From: Caryophanales bacterium UBA2753
GTDB lineage: Bacteria > Bacillota_I > Bacilli_A > RFN20 > CAG-826
Assembly (NCBI GenBank): GCA_002353275.1
Contig: DEJH01000008.1
Location: 1 to 53,903 of the forward strand
Length of the DNA stretch: 53,903 nucleotides
Direction: 5' to 3'
The translations under genes and the position numbers were made by a program. Shown piece by piece: positions 42,890-51,917 of the stretch (position 1 is its first letter; the number at the start of each line of letters is the position of its first letter). The notes below the pieces were generated by a model. That model worked only from the letters and a program-made list of their open reading frames with translations, was not told where the DNA came from and did no database searches.

Positions 42890-45800
42890 CTAACCTCTAT
42901 GGTAGACAAAGAGTGAATAAGCATACATCTCTAATGTATCTTTATCATAACTCTTTGCATCCCTCGATTTATAAGCAAAGTTTTGAGCGCCAATTCCTAA
43001 AGAACCACCATCTCTACTTGCCATAATGAGATGGATTCCATTTGGAATATACATTCCGATAGCTCCACCATTACCATATTCTCCCCAAGTGGAGAAACTA
43101 TTAAGCTTTCCTCCGGTATTTAAGGAGTCATAATCATATTTAGCGGTATTTTTTCTTAAAGCAATCATCGCTTTCCAAGAATCAAAATTGTTATAAGTTA
43201 AAGTGTTACCAATGTGAATTTTTCTGTCCCACTTAAATGAGTTAACACTATCAGGCATCTTGTAAGAGTTATGTGAGACATATTCATCATCATTAAACAT
43301 TCTTACTTCACCTGTACAAAGAATTGAAATTGGGGCGCTTGGATCATATCCTTCGTCCTCAGGGTTATTCTTTGGATCGTAGTTCATATATTGTGGGAAG
43401 GCTCTCATAATTGCTTCATCCCCACCTTTAGTTAATTCTTCAAATTCAGGTGTTTTCTTAAATCCTTGTTCAAGATTATCACTACCAGAAATTGTTTTAG
43501 TACGGTAAATCTCTTCTCCACCTTGCATAAATGCAACGCCATTAGTAGCCATCACCATACCATGTGTCATAATCGTAGCAGCAACTAAATCACTGATCTT
43601 AGGTTCACCTTTTTTATTAGGACGAAGTGGCTCTTCATATTTACGACCACTACTAGAACCACCTGGTCCCATTTCATCAACTTCGGAATATCCAGCAGTC
43701 GCCATACCATATCTCATTTGATCCCAAACAGTGAAATTATCGTGACAAGAAGCATAGGCAATCATTTGATTTGGGTTAGCCCCAACGTCTTTTTCGGAAT
43801 TATATTCATCAGAGTGGGTACCTTTGATCATATCTTCAAGGACGAACCATTTGCCAGCTCCGTCTCCTTTACCTTGATCAACAAATCCCCAAGTTGGATA
43901 TTTATTACCTACATCTGCCCAACCAGAATCGTTCTTTCCTCTAATGGCGTTTCTAGCAGCATCATTAAAGCAGCCGACATATCCATTAGTAGAACTTGAT
44001 TTATAAAGCATAGAATATACTTCGGCAGATTTAGCACCGACAGCGCCACTATCAAAGATAGTTCCGCCACTGGACCAACCTTCTCCATAAATGTAGATAT
44101 CTGGATCAATTGCGGTTAAAGCGTTTCTCACTTGTCTAATGGTTTCAACATCAATTAATCCCATTAAGTCGAAACGGAAACCTTTAATTTTATATTCACT
44201 GGCCCACCATTTAAGGGAGTCAACAATATATTTTCTCATCATTGGGGCTTCAGTTCTAACGTCGTTAGCACATCCACTACCAGCGGTATATGCCCATTCA
44301 CTATTATATCTAAAGTAGTATTTAGGCATGATTTTGGTGAAGCATGAGTTAGGAGCGCTACTAACGTGGTTATAAACAACGTCCATAATCACTCTAACTG
44401 GATCTTCATCATATGTTGCAAATTGTTTAATTAAATTCTTATATTCTTTAATACGTGCTAAAGGATCAGCTGGATTAGAGGAGAATGCACCTTCAACACA
44501 GTTATAATTAAGTGGATTATAACCCCAGTTGAATTTATATTTCTCATAACTCTCTTCATTATCATGATCAAAGACTGGTAAAAGTTGAATTGCTTTTACA
44601 CCGAGTTCTTTAATATGAGAGAAACCAGTTGAAACTGTATAATTTGTGCCTTTGAAGTTTTCAGTATATTTAGTGTTAGGTTCACTAAAGGCATCGAATG
44701 TTCCACGTTTAACATCGCTATTACTAAGCCACGTAGAATCCATCGTTAAATCACGAACATGAATTTCGTAAATGGATAAATCTTGTGGGTTAGAGATATC
44801 GTATTTACCATTTTTATCCCAAATAGCAGGAACACTATCCCAACTAATCACATCATCAACTTCGGTTTTAGAGTCATAAATATATCCTCTTTTACCATTA
44901 AGTCCAACAGCGTGAGCGTATGGATCGGTGGCTTCGACTTTAACACCACCTGGGTTAGTTACAATGTAATTATAATAACGATATGGTTTAGTAAGCATAT
45001 CTCCAGCGATAGTAACTTCCCATACTCCGTGACCTGTATAATACATTGGGGTAGAGCTACCTCTATCACTTCCTCCATCAGCAGCAGAAGAACCTTCTTG
45101 ATATAATCTTAAGGTAACTGAAGCTGAAATTGGGCTCCATAATTTGAAGGTTGTCTTTTCAGGAGTATAAGTAACCCCTAAATCATCACCATAATAGTTA
45201 TAATATTGATTGAATCTAGTAGTCTTATAAAGTTCTTCAAAAGAGACATAGACTTTTCTAGCGGCTTTTTCTTCCCAACCAGGATATTTTGATTCAATCA
45301 TGTATTGAACATTAATTCTTGCTGTGTAATTAAGGGTGATATCAAATTCAGCAGTTTGAATATCATTTCCTTCTTTAAGAAGATAGAATTCTTTGTTCGC
45401 ATCTTGCGCGGCTGCGCTTGAATCTAAATAGACACGATCAAAACCATATAATTTGTACCAAAGTGGAGCTTTGTTTTCACTTGATACACAGTGGATGGTT
45501 TTAAAATCAGTAAATTTAGCGGTTTTAATTTTGGTAATTTTTGTTTCTTCTTCACTACGGCAAATTTCAACTGAACTACCTTCACCAGGAATAAGCCATA
45601 AATGTAAGGTTCCAGAAACATCAATTAAATCTTCATATTCAGAATAGACGATTTGAATATCATCAGATTGACCAGCCCAAGTACCAGCGAATTTAACGAT
45701 AAACCACATCGATGGTTGATCAGCGTAAATAGAATATCTAGATGTAGTGAAATCCATCTCTAAAGTAAATTGATTGGCTTCACTAGATGTGCTTGGTTGC

Positions 45801-46096
45801 TCTAATCCATCAACTTCATTAACCCAAGTATATAATCTTCTTGCGTTACATCTACCATCATCATCGACATAAGTAAGAATGACTTTTTTTGGAGTTTGAT
45901 AAGTTGCTTCTTTTGGTTCGAGCATTTTCATCTTCTCGAAAGTGACTGTAGTTTTATCACTATCGTCATAGATGATTGGATCTTCTCCAACATATTCCAC
46001 ATTTTCTCCATTTTGAGGCGCAACTGCGCAACCAGGAAGAGAAAGGGAAGCAAAGGCTAATAAGCAAAGAGCAGAAGTTAATAACTTATTTTTCAT
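42890..46096 (-). CDS. Cell-surface type I pullulanase (lipoprotein)
   Basis: Cleaves alpha-1,6 bonds of pullulan and branched starch. From the ATG at 46096 (AGGAGG 8 bases away) the protein has 1068 aa with a lipoprotein signal ending LPGC (Cys23). Two N-terminal beta domains come first, one CBM41-like (ILTYVDDDGRCNARRLYTWV), then a CBM48 (about residues 305-400) and a GH13_14 barrel. NWGYNPLNYN (about 523) is the type I pullulanase signature. Nucleophile Asp643 (GFRFDLMGL), acid/base Glu672 (YIYGEGWSSGG) and SCHDNFTVWD are present. The family usually needs only one debranching site, and nothing is missing. Confidence 0.93.
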   Translation of the reverse strand: MKNKLLTSALCLLAFASLSLPGCAVAPQNGENVEYVGEDPIIYDDSDKTTVTFEKMKMLEPKEATYQTPKKVILTYVDDDGRCNARRLYTWVNEVDGLEQPSTSSEANQFTLEMDFTTSRYSIYADQPSMWFIVKFAGTWAGQSDDIQIVYSEYEDLIDVSGTLHLWLIPGEGSSVEICRSEEETKITKIKTAKFTDFKTIHCVSSENKAPLWYKLYGFDRVYLDSSAAAQDANKEFYLLKEGNDIQTAEFDITLNYTARINVQYMIESKYPGWEEKAARKVYVSFEELYKTTRFNQYYNYYGDDLGVTYTPEKTTFKLWSPISASVTLRLYQEGSSAADGGSDRGSSTPMYYTGHGVWEVTIAGDMLTKPYRYYNYIVTNPGGVKVEATDPYAHAVGLNGKRGYIYDSKTEVDDVISWDSVPAIWDKNGKYDISNPQDLSIYEIHVRDLTMDSTWLSNSDVKRGTFDAFSEPNTKYTENFKGTNYTVSTGFSHIKELGVKAIQLLPVFDHDNEESYEKYKFNWGYNPLNYNCVEGAFSSNPADPLARIKEYKNLIKQFATYDEDPVRVIMDVVYNHVSSAPNSCFTKIMPKYYFRYNSEWAYTAGSGCANDVRTEAPMMRKYIVDSLKWWASEYKIKGFRFDLMGLIDVETIRQVRNALTAIDPDIYIYGEGWSSGGTIFDSGAVGAKSAEVYSMLYKSSSTNGYVGCFNDAARNAIRGKNDSGWADVGNKYPTWGFVDQGKGDGAGKWFVLEDMIKGTHSDEYNSEKDVGANPNQMIAYASCHDNFTVWDQMRYGMATAGYSEVDEMGPGGSSSGRKYEEPLRPNKKGEPKISDLVAATIMTHGMVMATNGVAFMQGGEEIYRTKTISGSDNLEQGFKKTPEFEELTKGGDEAIMRAFPQYMNYDPKNNPEDEGYDPSAPISILCTGEVRMFNDDEYVSHNSYKMPDSVNSFKWDRKIHIGNTLTYNNFDSWKAMIALRKNTAKYDYDSLNTGGKLNSFSTWGEYGNGGAIGMYIPNGIHLIMASRDGGSLGIGAQNFAYKSRDAKSYDKDTLEMYAYSLFVYHRG

Positions 46097-46109
46097 ATTC
46101 GTAACCTCC

Positions 46110-46916
46110 TTACACTCTCTCGAAATAGACATTGTCTTTTCCAAAGCATAACTTAATGTAAACATCAGCTTTGAAGTCTTTTAAGACAGTGTATTTATCT
46201 TCGCCTTTATTTAACCAAGTTAACCAAACTTGACCAGTTCCATTAGTGTCACCAAATGAATATGGGTTTAATGAAACAGCCCAAGAAGTTCCAAGCTTGA
46301 AGTCATATAAAGCGAATTCGTCCCCGGCTTTAAATTCACAGCCAGTGACTTTATATTGATCATATTCAGTGCCGTCTCCATCATGTTCTTTTCCAGTATA
46401 AACACCTTTAACGGTTCTAGCGTTTTTGCCAAAGAAGATAAATCCGAATGCGGTTTCACCTTGTTCGCCGCCTCCGCCACCTCCGCCTGAACCACCTTTT
46501 GGTCCGTCAAAGATTGCATAAAGGGTTTGTCCACTAACTGCAGGGACATTTTCAATCTTATCTGCAAAGACTTTATCGTTATATTGATACCAGCCTCTAA
46601 AATCGATTTCGTCGCTATAAGTGGAAACGGCTTCTGGAAGAGCTAATCCTGGTTGAGATTCAAGAGCAACACAGTTTTCATAATATTTCTCTGGAATATC
46701 TCCACCTTCTAATAATTCGCTTCCAAGTTGAAGTCTGCCATATTTAGAAAGCATTAAATAAGTAATGTGTTTACTATTATCGCGGTGGACAGTTGGTAAA
46801 CGGTTAGCGTTATAAGTAATGGTATAACTCTCATTAACGGCTTCTTTGCCAATTTCATGTTGAGCGCATCCCACTAAAAAGAGGAGAGGGAGTAAAACTA
46901 ATAATTTCTTTTTCAT
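46110..46916 (-). CDS. Lipoprotein with a Listeria-Bacteroides-type repeat
   Basis: From the ATG at 46916 (AAGGAGG site) the protein has 268 aa, with a lipoprotein signal ending LVGC (Cys17). A domain with FRGWYQYNDKVFADK...LYAIF is the InlB B-repeat/Flg_new pattern. A Gly-rich linker (GGSGGGGGGGEQG) follows, then a C-terminal domain of about 95 residues with KVTGCEFKAGDEFALYDF, comparable in style to starch-binding modules. Located between the amylase and pullulanase genes, 13 bases from each, it is probably a glucan-binding accessory. Confidence 0.7.
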   Translation of the reverse strand: MKKKLLVLLPLLFLVGCAQHEIGKEAVNESYTITYNANRLPTVHRDNSKHITYLMLSKYGRLQLGSELLEGGDIPEKYYENCVALESQPGLALPEAVSTYSDEIDFRGWYQYNDKVFADKIENVPAVSGQTLYAIFDGPKGGSGGGGGGGEQGETAFGFIFFGKNARTVKGVYTGKEHDGDGTEYDQYKVTGCEFKAGDEFALYDFKLGTSWAVSLNPYSFGDTNGTGQVWLTWLNKGEDKYTVLKDFKADVYIKLCFGKDNVYFERV

Positions 46917-46929
46917 CTTTCTATCCTCC

Positions 46930-49900
46930 TTATTTAACGAAGACAATGAATCCTTGAGAAGGAACTGTTGTCTCGTTATAGCCTTGTCCAAAGCCACCTA
47001 AAAGTCTCCAACCTAATTTGGCAGTAGATACTGGACGATCAGTGTTATTGATACAAACACAGGCTCTTCTAACTCCATCAGTGAGTTCGAAATAACATTC
47101 ACCTTGTGAAGCACCACTCATTGATCCCCAATATTCAATATGTCCATATGTTGGATAATCTTTACTATTCTTGATTCTACATACTTCCTTGAAGTAATTA
47201 AGCATAGAGTTAGAATCTAATTTTTGTTCAGCGGGGGTCGCTAAATGAAGTTCATTATAGTCATCCCATTGAATTTCTATACCACCAAAGGTGTAATCAA
47301 CAACATTGTCTTTGCCTTTGGTCTTACCCCATCTCATTGGTTGACGATACCATCTATCAACGTTATTTCCATGGTCGTTATATATTTCAGTTTTATCTTT
47401 AAGGTTACCAGACATACCAAGTTCGTCACCGTAATAAATCCAGCTTAATCCTGGTGATAATAAGGTTACAGCACCGTAATATTTCGCCATCTTGATAGCG
47501 TAATCTTTGTTATTCTTCTGGCTCTTTTCTGGATCAGGATCATATTTTGCTTCTGAACCATGTACTTCAGCGTGGTTTTTACCATTAACACCTCTTGGTA
47601 CATCATCTTCGTGTTCCGCAGCGTGGTTGAGTAAACGATAAATATCATGGTTAGAAGTGAAACATCCATCGATTAATCCATTTGGTCTATATTTAGAGAA
47701 AATTTCTTGAGAATTCTTGATTCTTCTTCCAATATCGCTTTCATAAGCTTGACTGAGGTTAAAATAAGTTTGGAAGTCGAATTGAGAATCCATTGATTCA
47801 TAGAAAGGCGCCATTCTTTCATCCCATCCATCAAAGTTCTCACCAACTAAGAAACAGTTTGGATAAGCAGATTTAATATTGCCTGCAAATTGTTTCCAGA
47901 AGAGAACATTTAAAGTACGGTCATAAGAATAATCGTTATCCATCTCTAAATATTTTTGTCTATCTTCATTCCAATATTGTTTCTTACCGACATCATAAAC
48001 AATCTCACTTTGAGGTAAATCGAGTTTGGTGCTTAATTCACCTAATAAATAAATATGTTTAGTTGCATCAAGACGGAATCCATCAAGACCAAAGCTTAAC
48101 CAATATTTACACATATCGGTCATATATTTTCTTGTATATTCACTATTGTAGTTAAGTTCAGCCATACCACTACCGAATTTACCGAAGTAGTAGTAATCAC
48201 TTTCACCATCTTTATACCATAAATCATTAAGCTTCTTATCGATATCACGAGTTCCACCTAAGATTCCGGTTGTGAAATGTTGTGGTGCACTATCGTTATC
48301 TCCTTCTCCATCCCAAAGTCTAACTTCGTTGCCTTTATATTTCCAAATGTACATATCACGATATTTGATGGTTTCACCGTTAACTTTTTCTTCAATCGCA
48401 GATTGTGATTTTTGGAAGAGAACGTTACTCTTTGAAGTGTGGTTAATAACCATATCCATGAGAACTTTCATTCCACGTTTATGAGCTTCAAAGAGAAGTT
48501 TTTGATATGTTTCAATCGTTCCAAATTTTGGATCGATTTTATAATAGTCAGTTACATCGTAGCCGTGGTAGCTATTAGATTCTTGAATTGGAGTTAACCA
48601 TAAAACTTTCGCTCCAACATCATTTTGTAAATAATCGAGTTTATCAATAATACCTTGAATATCACCCATTCCGTCATCATCACTATCAGCAAAAGCAGGA
48701 ACGAAGATTTGATATCCAACGCCAGGACGATCTTCTAAGAATGTGGTTGAAGAAGGAACTCCATTTCCATATTCGTCTTTTCTTAAAAGTGAAGTATCGT
48801 CATTACTAACATATTTTCCAGTTTTATCATCAATTGTTGGGTTAGTAATAACTGTTCCTCCATCTTCAGCAGATGTAGTATAGTTAGCAACTTGTCCTTG
48901 AATACAATAAACATGAGCAAAACTATTTTTGCCTTCTGGTAAAAGATTTGCCTTCACGTCTTTAATAAAGATTTCGGAGTTACCATCACTCTTCCAGTTG
49001 GTTTCACCAGTCATATTGGTTTGATCAACAATGAAGAATCCCATGGTTTGAACTTTTCGATCAAATGTCTTCCATGTTAATAATGGAGAGACTTGTCTAC
49101 TCTTTCCACCTAAAATAGTTTCATCGGCAACATTAATATCAATAATGATTCCATGCTCATCTCTATGAACAGTAGTTCCAGTTCCACCACATTCGGCTTC
49201 AGTCATAAAGCCCATGGTTTGAGGAGTGACTTTACTGCCTTCAAGAACTTGAGGGGCAAGAGCAGGATTAGCGCCCCATAAGCTTCCTTCTAAGCTCTTT
49301 GGTTGACTTTGCCAAATCCAAATTGCCCAGTTATCGTAATCATGATTTTTTCTAAGATAATGGAAGTATACATGTCCAGGTTTGCTCCATTTAGCAACTT
49401 CTTTGTCATAAGCAGAAGCTTCACCACTTTTAACAGTGATAAAGCAAGTGGCAGAAGCTTGTTTTCCATTAGCGTCACTAACAGTAACAGAAACAGTAGC
49501 GCTTCCTACTGATTTACCAGTAACAACACCAGTATCACTAACTTCAACAGCGGTGCTATCACTTTGCCATAAAGTAGTAACGGCTACTCCACCACTAACG
49601 ATAGCTTGTAATTCAACAGTTTCACCAACTTTGATTGAAGCAGAAACTTTATTCATGCTTACGCTAATGGATTCAGGCTCACCTGCATCTTTAACGTGAA
49701 GAGAACAAGTAGCGTTAAGTCCACCAGCAGAAGCAGTAATAATTGCGTCTCCTGATTTATGAACTGTAACAGTTGCAACTTTACCACTACCAGTCACAGT
49801 AGCGACTGCGGTATTTCCACTTTTCCAAGCTGGGTTAACAGTTGAACCATTATTTGTAATAACACTAGCTTCGAGGGTGAAGGTTGTATCACCACTAGCG

Positions 49901-50325
49901 TCATAAACGAATTCTTTTTCGGTTTCACTAAGTGTAATTGAAGTAACAGTAACTTCAGTTGCTCCACCAGTTTTAACAGTGACGACACAGCTAGCAGAAG
50001 CAGTAGCTCCAACTAAAGCAGTGACAGTAGCGCTTCCACTAGAAACACCAACTACAGTAATGGTTTCGCTAGTGGATTGAGAAATGCTAATGATCGAGGT
50101 ATCTGAGTTTTTCCAAGTGACTTTACTTTTAGCAGGTTTTTCACCAACAATGTCGAGAACTAACTGACGGCTTTCACCAACGGATAAGCCAAGAGTTGGT
50201 TGTAGTTCAAGAGAATAAGCTGCTTGTCCAGGAACACTGGAGTTTGTAGAAGAATCGACCAAAACCGTGCACGAGCTCATGCACACGCACGATAAGAGAA
50301 AAGGAATAAAAAGTTTACCTTTCAT
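46930..50325 (-). CDS. Cell-surface GH13 alpha-amylase with Big2 and CBM41-like domains
   Basis: The 1131-aa probable lipoprotein (Cys19 after MSS) has three Big2 domains (about residues 37-118, 123-212, 217-300), each ending in a Cys-containing last strand, then a CBM41/PUD-like domain (VYFHYLRKNHDYDNWAIWIW) and a GH13 barrel from about 535. Catalytic motifs: MDMVINHTS (Asp624, His629), GFRLDATKH (nucleophile Asp753), FLVGENFDGWD (acid/base Glu829), FTSNHDIYR (Asp894). It hydrolyses alpha-1,4 bonds of starch; neopullulanase-like activity is possible. An AGGAG site precedes the ATG. It has its own promoter with an operator-like palindrome. Confidence 0.93.
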   Translation of the reverse strand: MKGKLFIPFLLSCVCMSSCTVLVDSSTNSSVPGQAAYSLELQPTLGLSVGESRQLVLDIVGEKPAKSKVTWKNSDTSIISISQSTSETITVVGVSSGSATVTALVGATASASCVVTVKTGGATEVTVTSITLSETEKEFVYDASGDTTFTLEASVITNNGSTVNPAWKSGNTAVATVTGSGKVATVTVHKSGDAIITASAGGLNATCSLHVKDAGEPESISVSMNKVSASIKVGETVELQAIVSGGVAVTTLWQSDSTAVEVSDTGVVTGKSVGSATVSVTVSDANGKQASATCFITVKSGEASAYDKEVAKWSKPGHVYFHYLRKNHDYDNWAIWIWQSQPKSLEGSLWGANPALAPQVLEGSKVTPQTMGFMTEAECGGTGTTVHRDEHGIIIDINVADETILGGKSRQVSPLLTWKTFDRKVQTMGFFIVDQTNMTGETNWKSDGNSEIFIKDVKANLLPEGKNSFAHVYCIQGQVANYTTSAEDGGTVITNPTIDDKTGKYVSNDDTSLLRKDEYGNGVPSSTTFLEDRPGVGYQIFVPAFADSDDDGMGDIQGIIDKLDYLQNDVGAKVLWLTPIQESNSYHGYDVTDYYKIDPKFGTIETYQKLLFEAHKRGMKVLMDMVINHTSKSNVLFQKSQSAIEEKVNGETIKYRDMYIWKYKGNEVRLWDGEGDNDSAPQHFTTGILGGTRDIDKKLNDLWYKDGESDYYYFGKFGSGMAELNYNSEYTRKYMTDMCKYWLSFGLDGFRLDATKHIYLLGELSTKLDLPQSEIVYDVGKKQYWNEDRQKYLEMDNDYSYDRTLNVLFWKQFAGNIKSAYPNCFLVGENFDGWDERMAPFYESMDSQFDFQTYFNLSQAYESDIGRRIKNSQEIFSKYRPNGLIDGCFTSNHDIYRLLNHAAEHEDDVPRGVNGKNHAEVHGSEAKYDPDPEKSQKNNKDYAIKMAKYYGAVTLLSPGLSWIYYGDELGMSGNLKDKTEIYNDHGNNVDRWYRQPMRWGKTKGKDNVVDYTFGGIEIQWDDYNELHLATPAEQKLDSNSMLNYFKEVCRIKNSKDYPTYGHIEYWGSMSGASQGECYFELTDGVRRACVCINNTDRPVSTAKLGWRLLGGFGQGYNETTVPSQGFIVFVK

Positions 50326-50344
50326 AAAGTTTCTCCTTATATGG

Positions 50345-50393
50345 ACAAATATGTATACACAAATAGTATATATTTGTTTTTTTTATAAAGCAA
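50345..50393 (-). promoter_or_regulatory. Amylase operon promoter with operator palindrome over the -10
   Basis: Minus strand TTGCTT (50388-50393), 17-base spacer, TATACT (50365-50370). A perfect 7-5-7 inverted repeat ACAAATA-N5-TATTTGT (50359-50377) covers the -10, and another ACAAATA half lies at 50345-50351. A repressor bound here would block transcription; a sugar-responsive LacI- or GntR-type protein is a reasonable guess. Confidence 0.55.
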
Positions 50394-50418
50394 AAGGTAT
50401 AAATGAAATTTATAAGAT

Positions 50419-51087
50419 TTATTCGTAATTATATACTTCGATATGAGTGGTTCTAGTGGCTTGAGGATGATATAAAACGATGTCTGTAGTGACTATCATT
50501 CCTAAAGAATCAACGACCATAATTTCTTCAAAATCAAGTTCGTTATCTTTTAATTCGCGAGGTTTATTATATGTTAATTGGTGTTTTTCTTGGTCGATAG
50601 TAACACAGTCTTGGATGTTAACAATGACACTTTTAAGCCAATCAGCGATATACATTCCTTGGGTGTAAATATCTAATGAAGAGTCCTTATAGAAAAATTT
50701 CTTAATGTAATCATTTTTTATTTCAGAAACAGTTTTTTCAATTGGATCTTCATCATTTTTATAATAATAATATTCATCTCCACTCTTTTTTATTTCTTCA
50801 TTAATTGAAGAGAGAACTTCACCATTTTTCTTCTTAACGGAAGTGAATTTATAGGTGATATTTTCATCATCTTTAACATTAAAAGAGAAGTTATCTTCTT
50901 GATAAATAGTATCGCTTCCTTCAACGGAAGTAATCGTTAATAAATATCGAGATTCTCGATATTTTTCTAAGGAAGACACCAAAGAAAAAGAAGCGATAAA
51001 ATCACTGATATCACTTCTTAATTGAACTTGGTTACATGATAGAAGTGATACTGCTAATAATGTAAAAGGCAGTATTCTTCTTTTCAT
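50419..51087 (-). CDS. Predicted lipoprotein, function unknown
   Basis: The 222-aa lipoprotein (signal ending SLLSC, Cys18) has a charged, beta-rich domain (for example YLLTITSVEGSDTIYQED and KDNELDFEEIMVVDSLGMIV). Its ATG lies in TAATATG, directly after the stop of the previous gene, so translation is coupled. It pairs with the next lipoprotein as part of the starch locus; I see no family. Confidence 0.65.
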   Translation of the reverse strand: MKRRILPFTLLAVSLLSCNQVQLRSDISDFIASFSLVSSLEKYRESRYLLTITSVEGSDTIYQEDNFSFNVKDDENITYKFTSVKKKNGEVLSSINEEIKKSGDEYYYYKNDEDPIEKTVSEIKNDYIKKFFYKDSSLDIYTQGMYIADWLKSVIVNIQDCVTIDQEKHQLTYNKPRELKDNELDFEEIMVVDSLGMIVTTDIVLYHPQATRTTHIEVYNYE

Positions 51088-51088
51088 A

Positions 51089-51916
51089 TTAACTAAATCT
51101 ATAGGTATAGGTGGAATACATCGCTACTTGTCCTTGTGTAGTTTTGCGATAATCGTAATCCGCAGTAGCAATATATTCAGATTTTAACCATCCGTTTTTG
51201 TCGTATTCAAAACGAATATTGAATTTACCATCGAGTTCACCCTTATTCGCATAACAGCTATAAACTGGGAGAGGATCATCTGGAACCCATTCTTCACCTA
51301 ATTCAGGATGTTTCTCATAATTCATATAGAAAGGATAGTTATCAATCGCAACTTTGGTTCTTACTGCATCTCCACCAATTGCAAATCCTCCATCAGGAAG
51401 AATTTCATAATATGGATAGTTAGTAGAAGCATTGATCGCTCCTTTTGCATCCGCCCAAGCGATAATCAAATATAAGAGATTTGAATATCCACATGAACGG
51501 TTAAATGAACCATCAGCGCGATGCTTGTAGAAATTGTCTTTATGCAATCTAAGAGGCATTCTAGTCCAATAAGAACGGCTACTCATTCCATAAATGATGA
51601 TGTCATCTTCGGAATAGCCACTCACACCTTGCATTGTTAATCTTTCAGCTTTGGCGTTGTAGAATCCTTCATTATATCGCGCATTAGCGACATAACTAAT
51701 TCCATTAGGCATGTTATTAAATGTGCCGTCATCTTCACTAATTTCAGTTATCGCTCCAGCAATATCGATTGACCCATTAACTCTGTAATAAGGATGTTCG
51801 TTCGTATTAGCAATCTGATTAACATGATTGACAAGCGCTTCTAAAGAAACTGTATTAGTGCGACAGCTTGTTAATAATAGAGGAAATAATAATGTTAAAA
51901 GTATTCCTTTTTTCAT
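51089..51916 (-). CDS. Predicted lipoprotein, function unknown
   Basis: The 275-aa lipoprotein (signal ending LLTSC, Cys18) has a beta-rich domain (SYWTRMPLRLHKDNFYKHRAD, PYYEILPDGGFAIGG) ending in a strand YSTYTYRFS, not recognised. It starts in TAATATG after the ATPase stop, so coupled translation is likely. Because it follows a MalK-type ATPase it may help bind or hand on sugar, but it does not look like a family 1 binding protein. Confidence 0.65.
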   Translation of the reverse strand: MKKGILLTLLFPLLLTSCRTNTVSLEALVNHVNQIANTNEHPYYRVNGSIDIAGAITEISEDDGTFNNMPNGISYVANARYNEGFYNAKAERLTMQGVSGYSEDDIIIYGMSSRSYWTRMPLRLHKDNFYKHRADGSFNRSCGYSNLLYLIIAWADAKGAINASTNYPYYEILPDGGFAIGGDAVRTKVAIDNYPFYMNYEKHPELGEEWVPDDPLPVYSCYANKGELDGKFNIRFEYDKNGWLKSEYIATADYDYRKTTQGQVAMYSTYTYRFS

Positions 51917-51917
51917 A

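Noticed and set aside
1669..49699. Dozens of open frames of 60-160 codons opposite or across fusA, rpoB, rpoC, rplA, glgP, the surface proteins and amylase
   Set aside because: They lie inside well-supported genes on other frames, have no ribosome sites or family features, and reflect the codon bias of the true genes.
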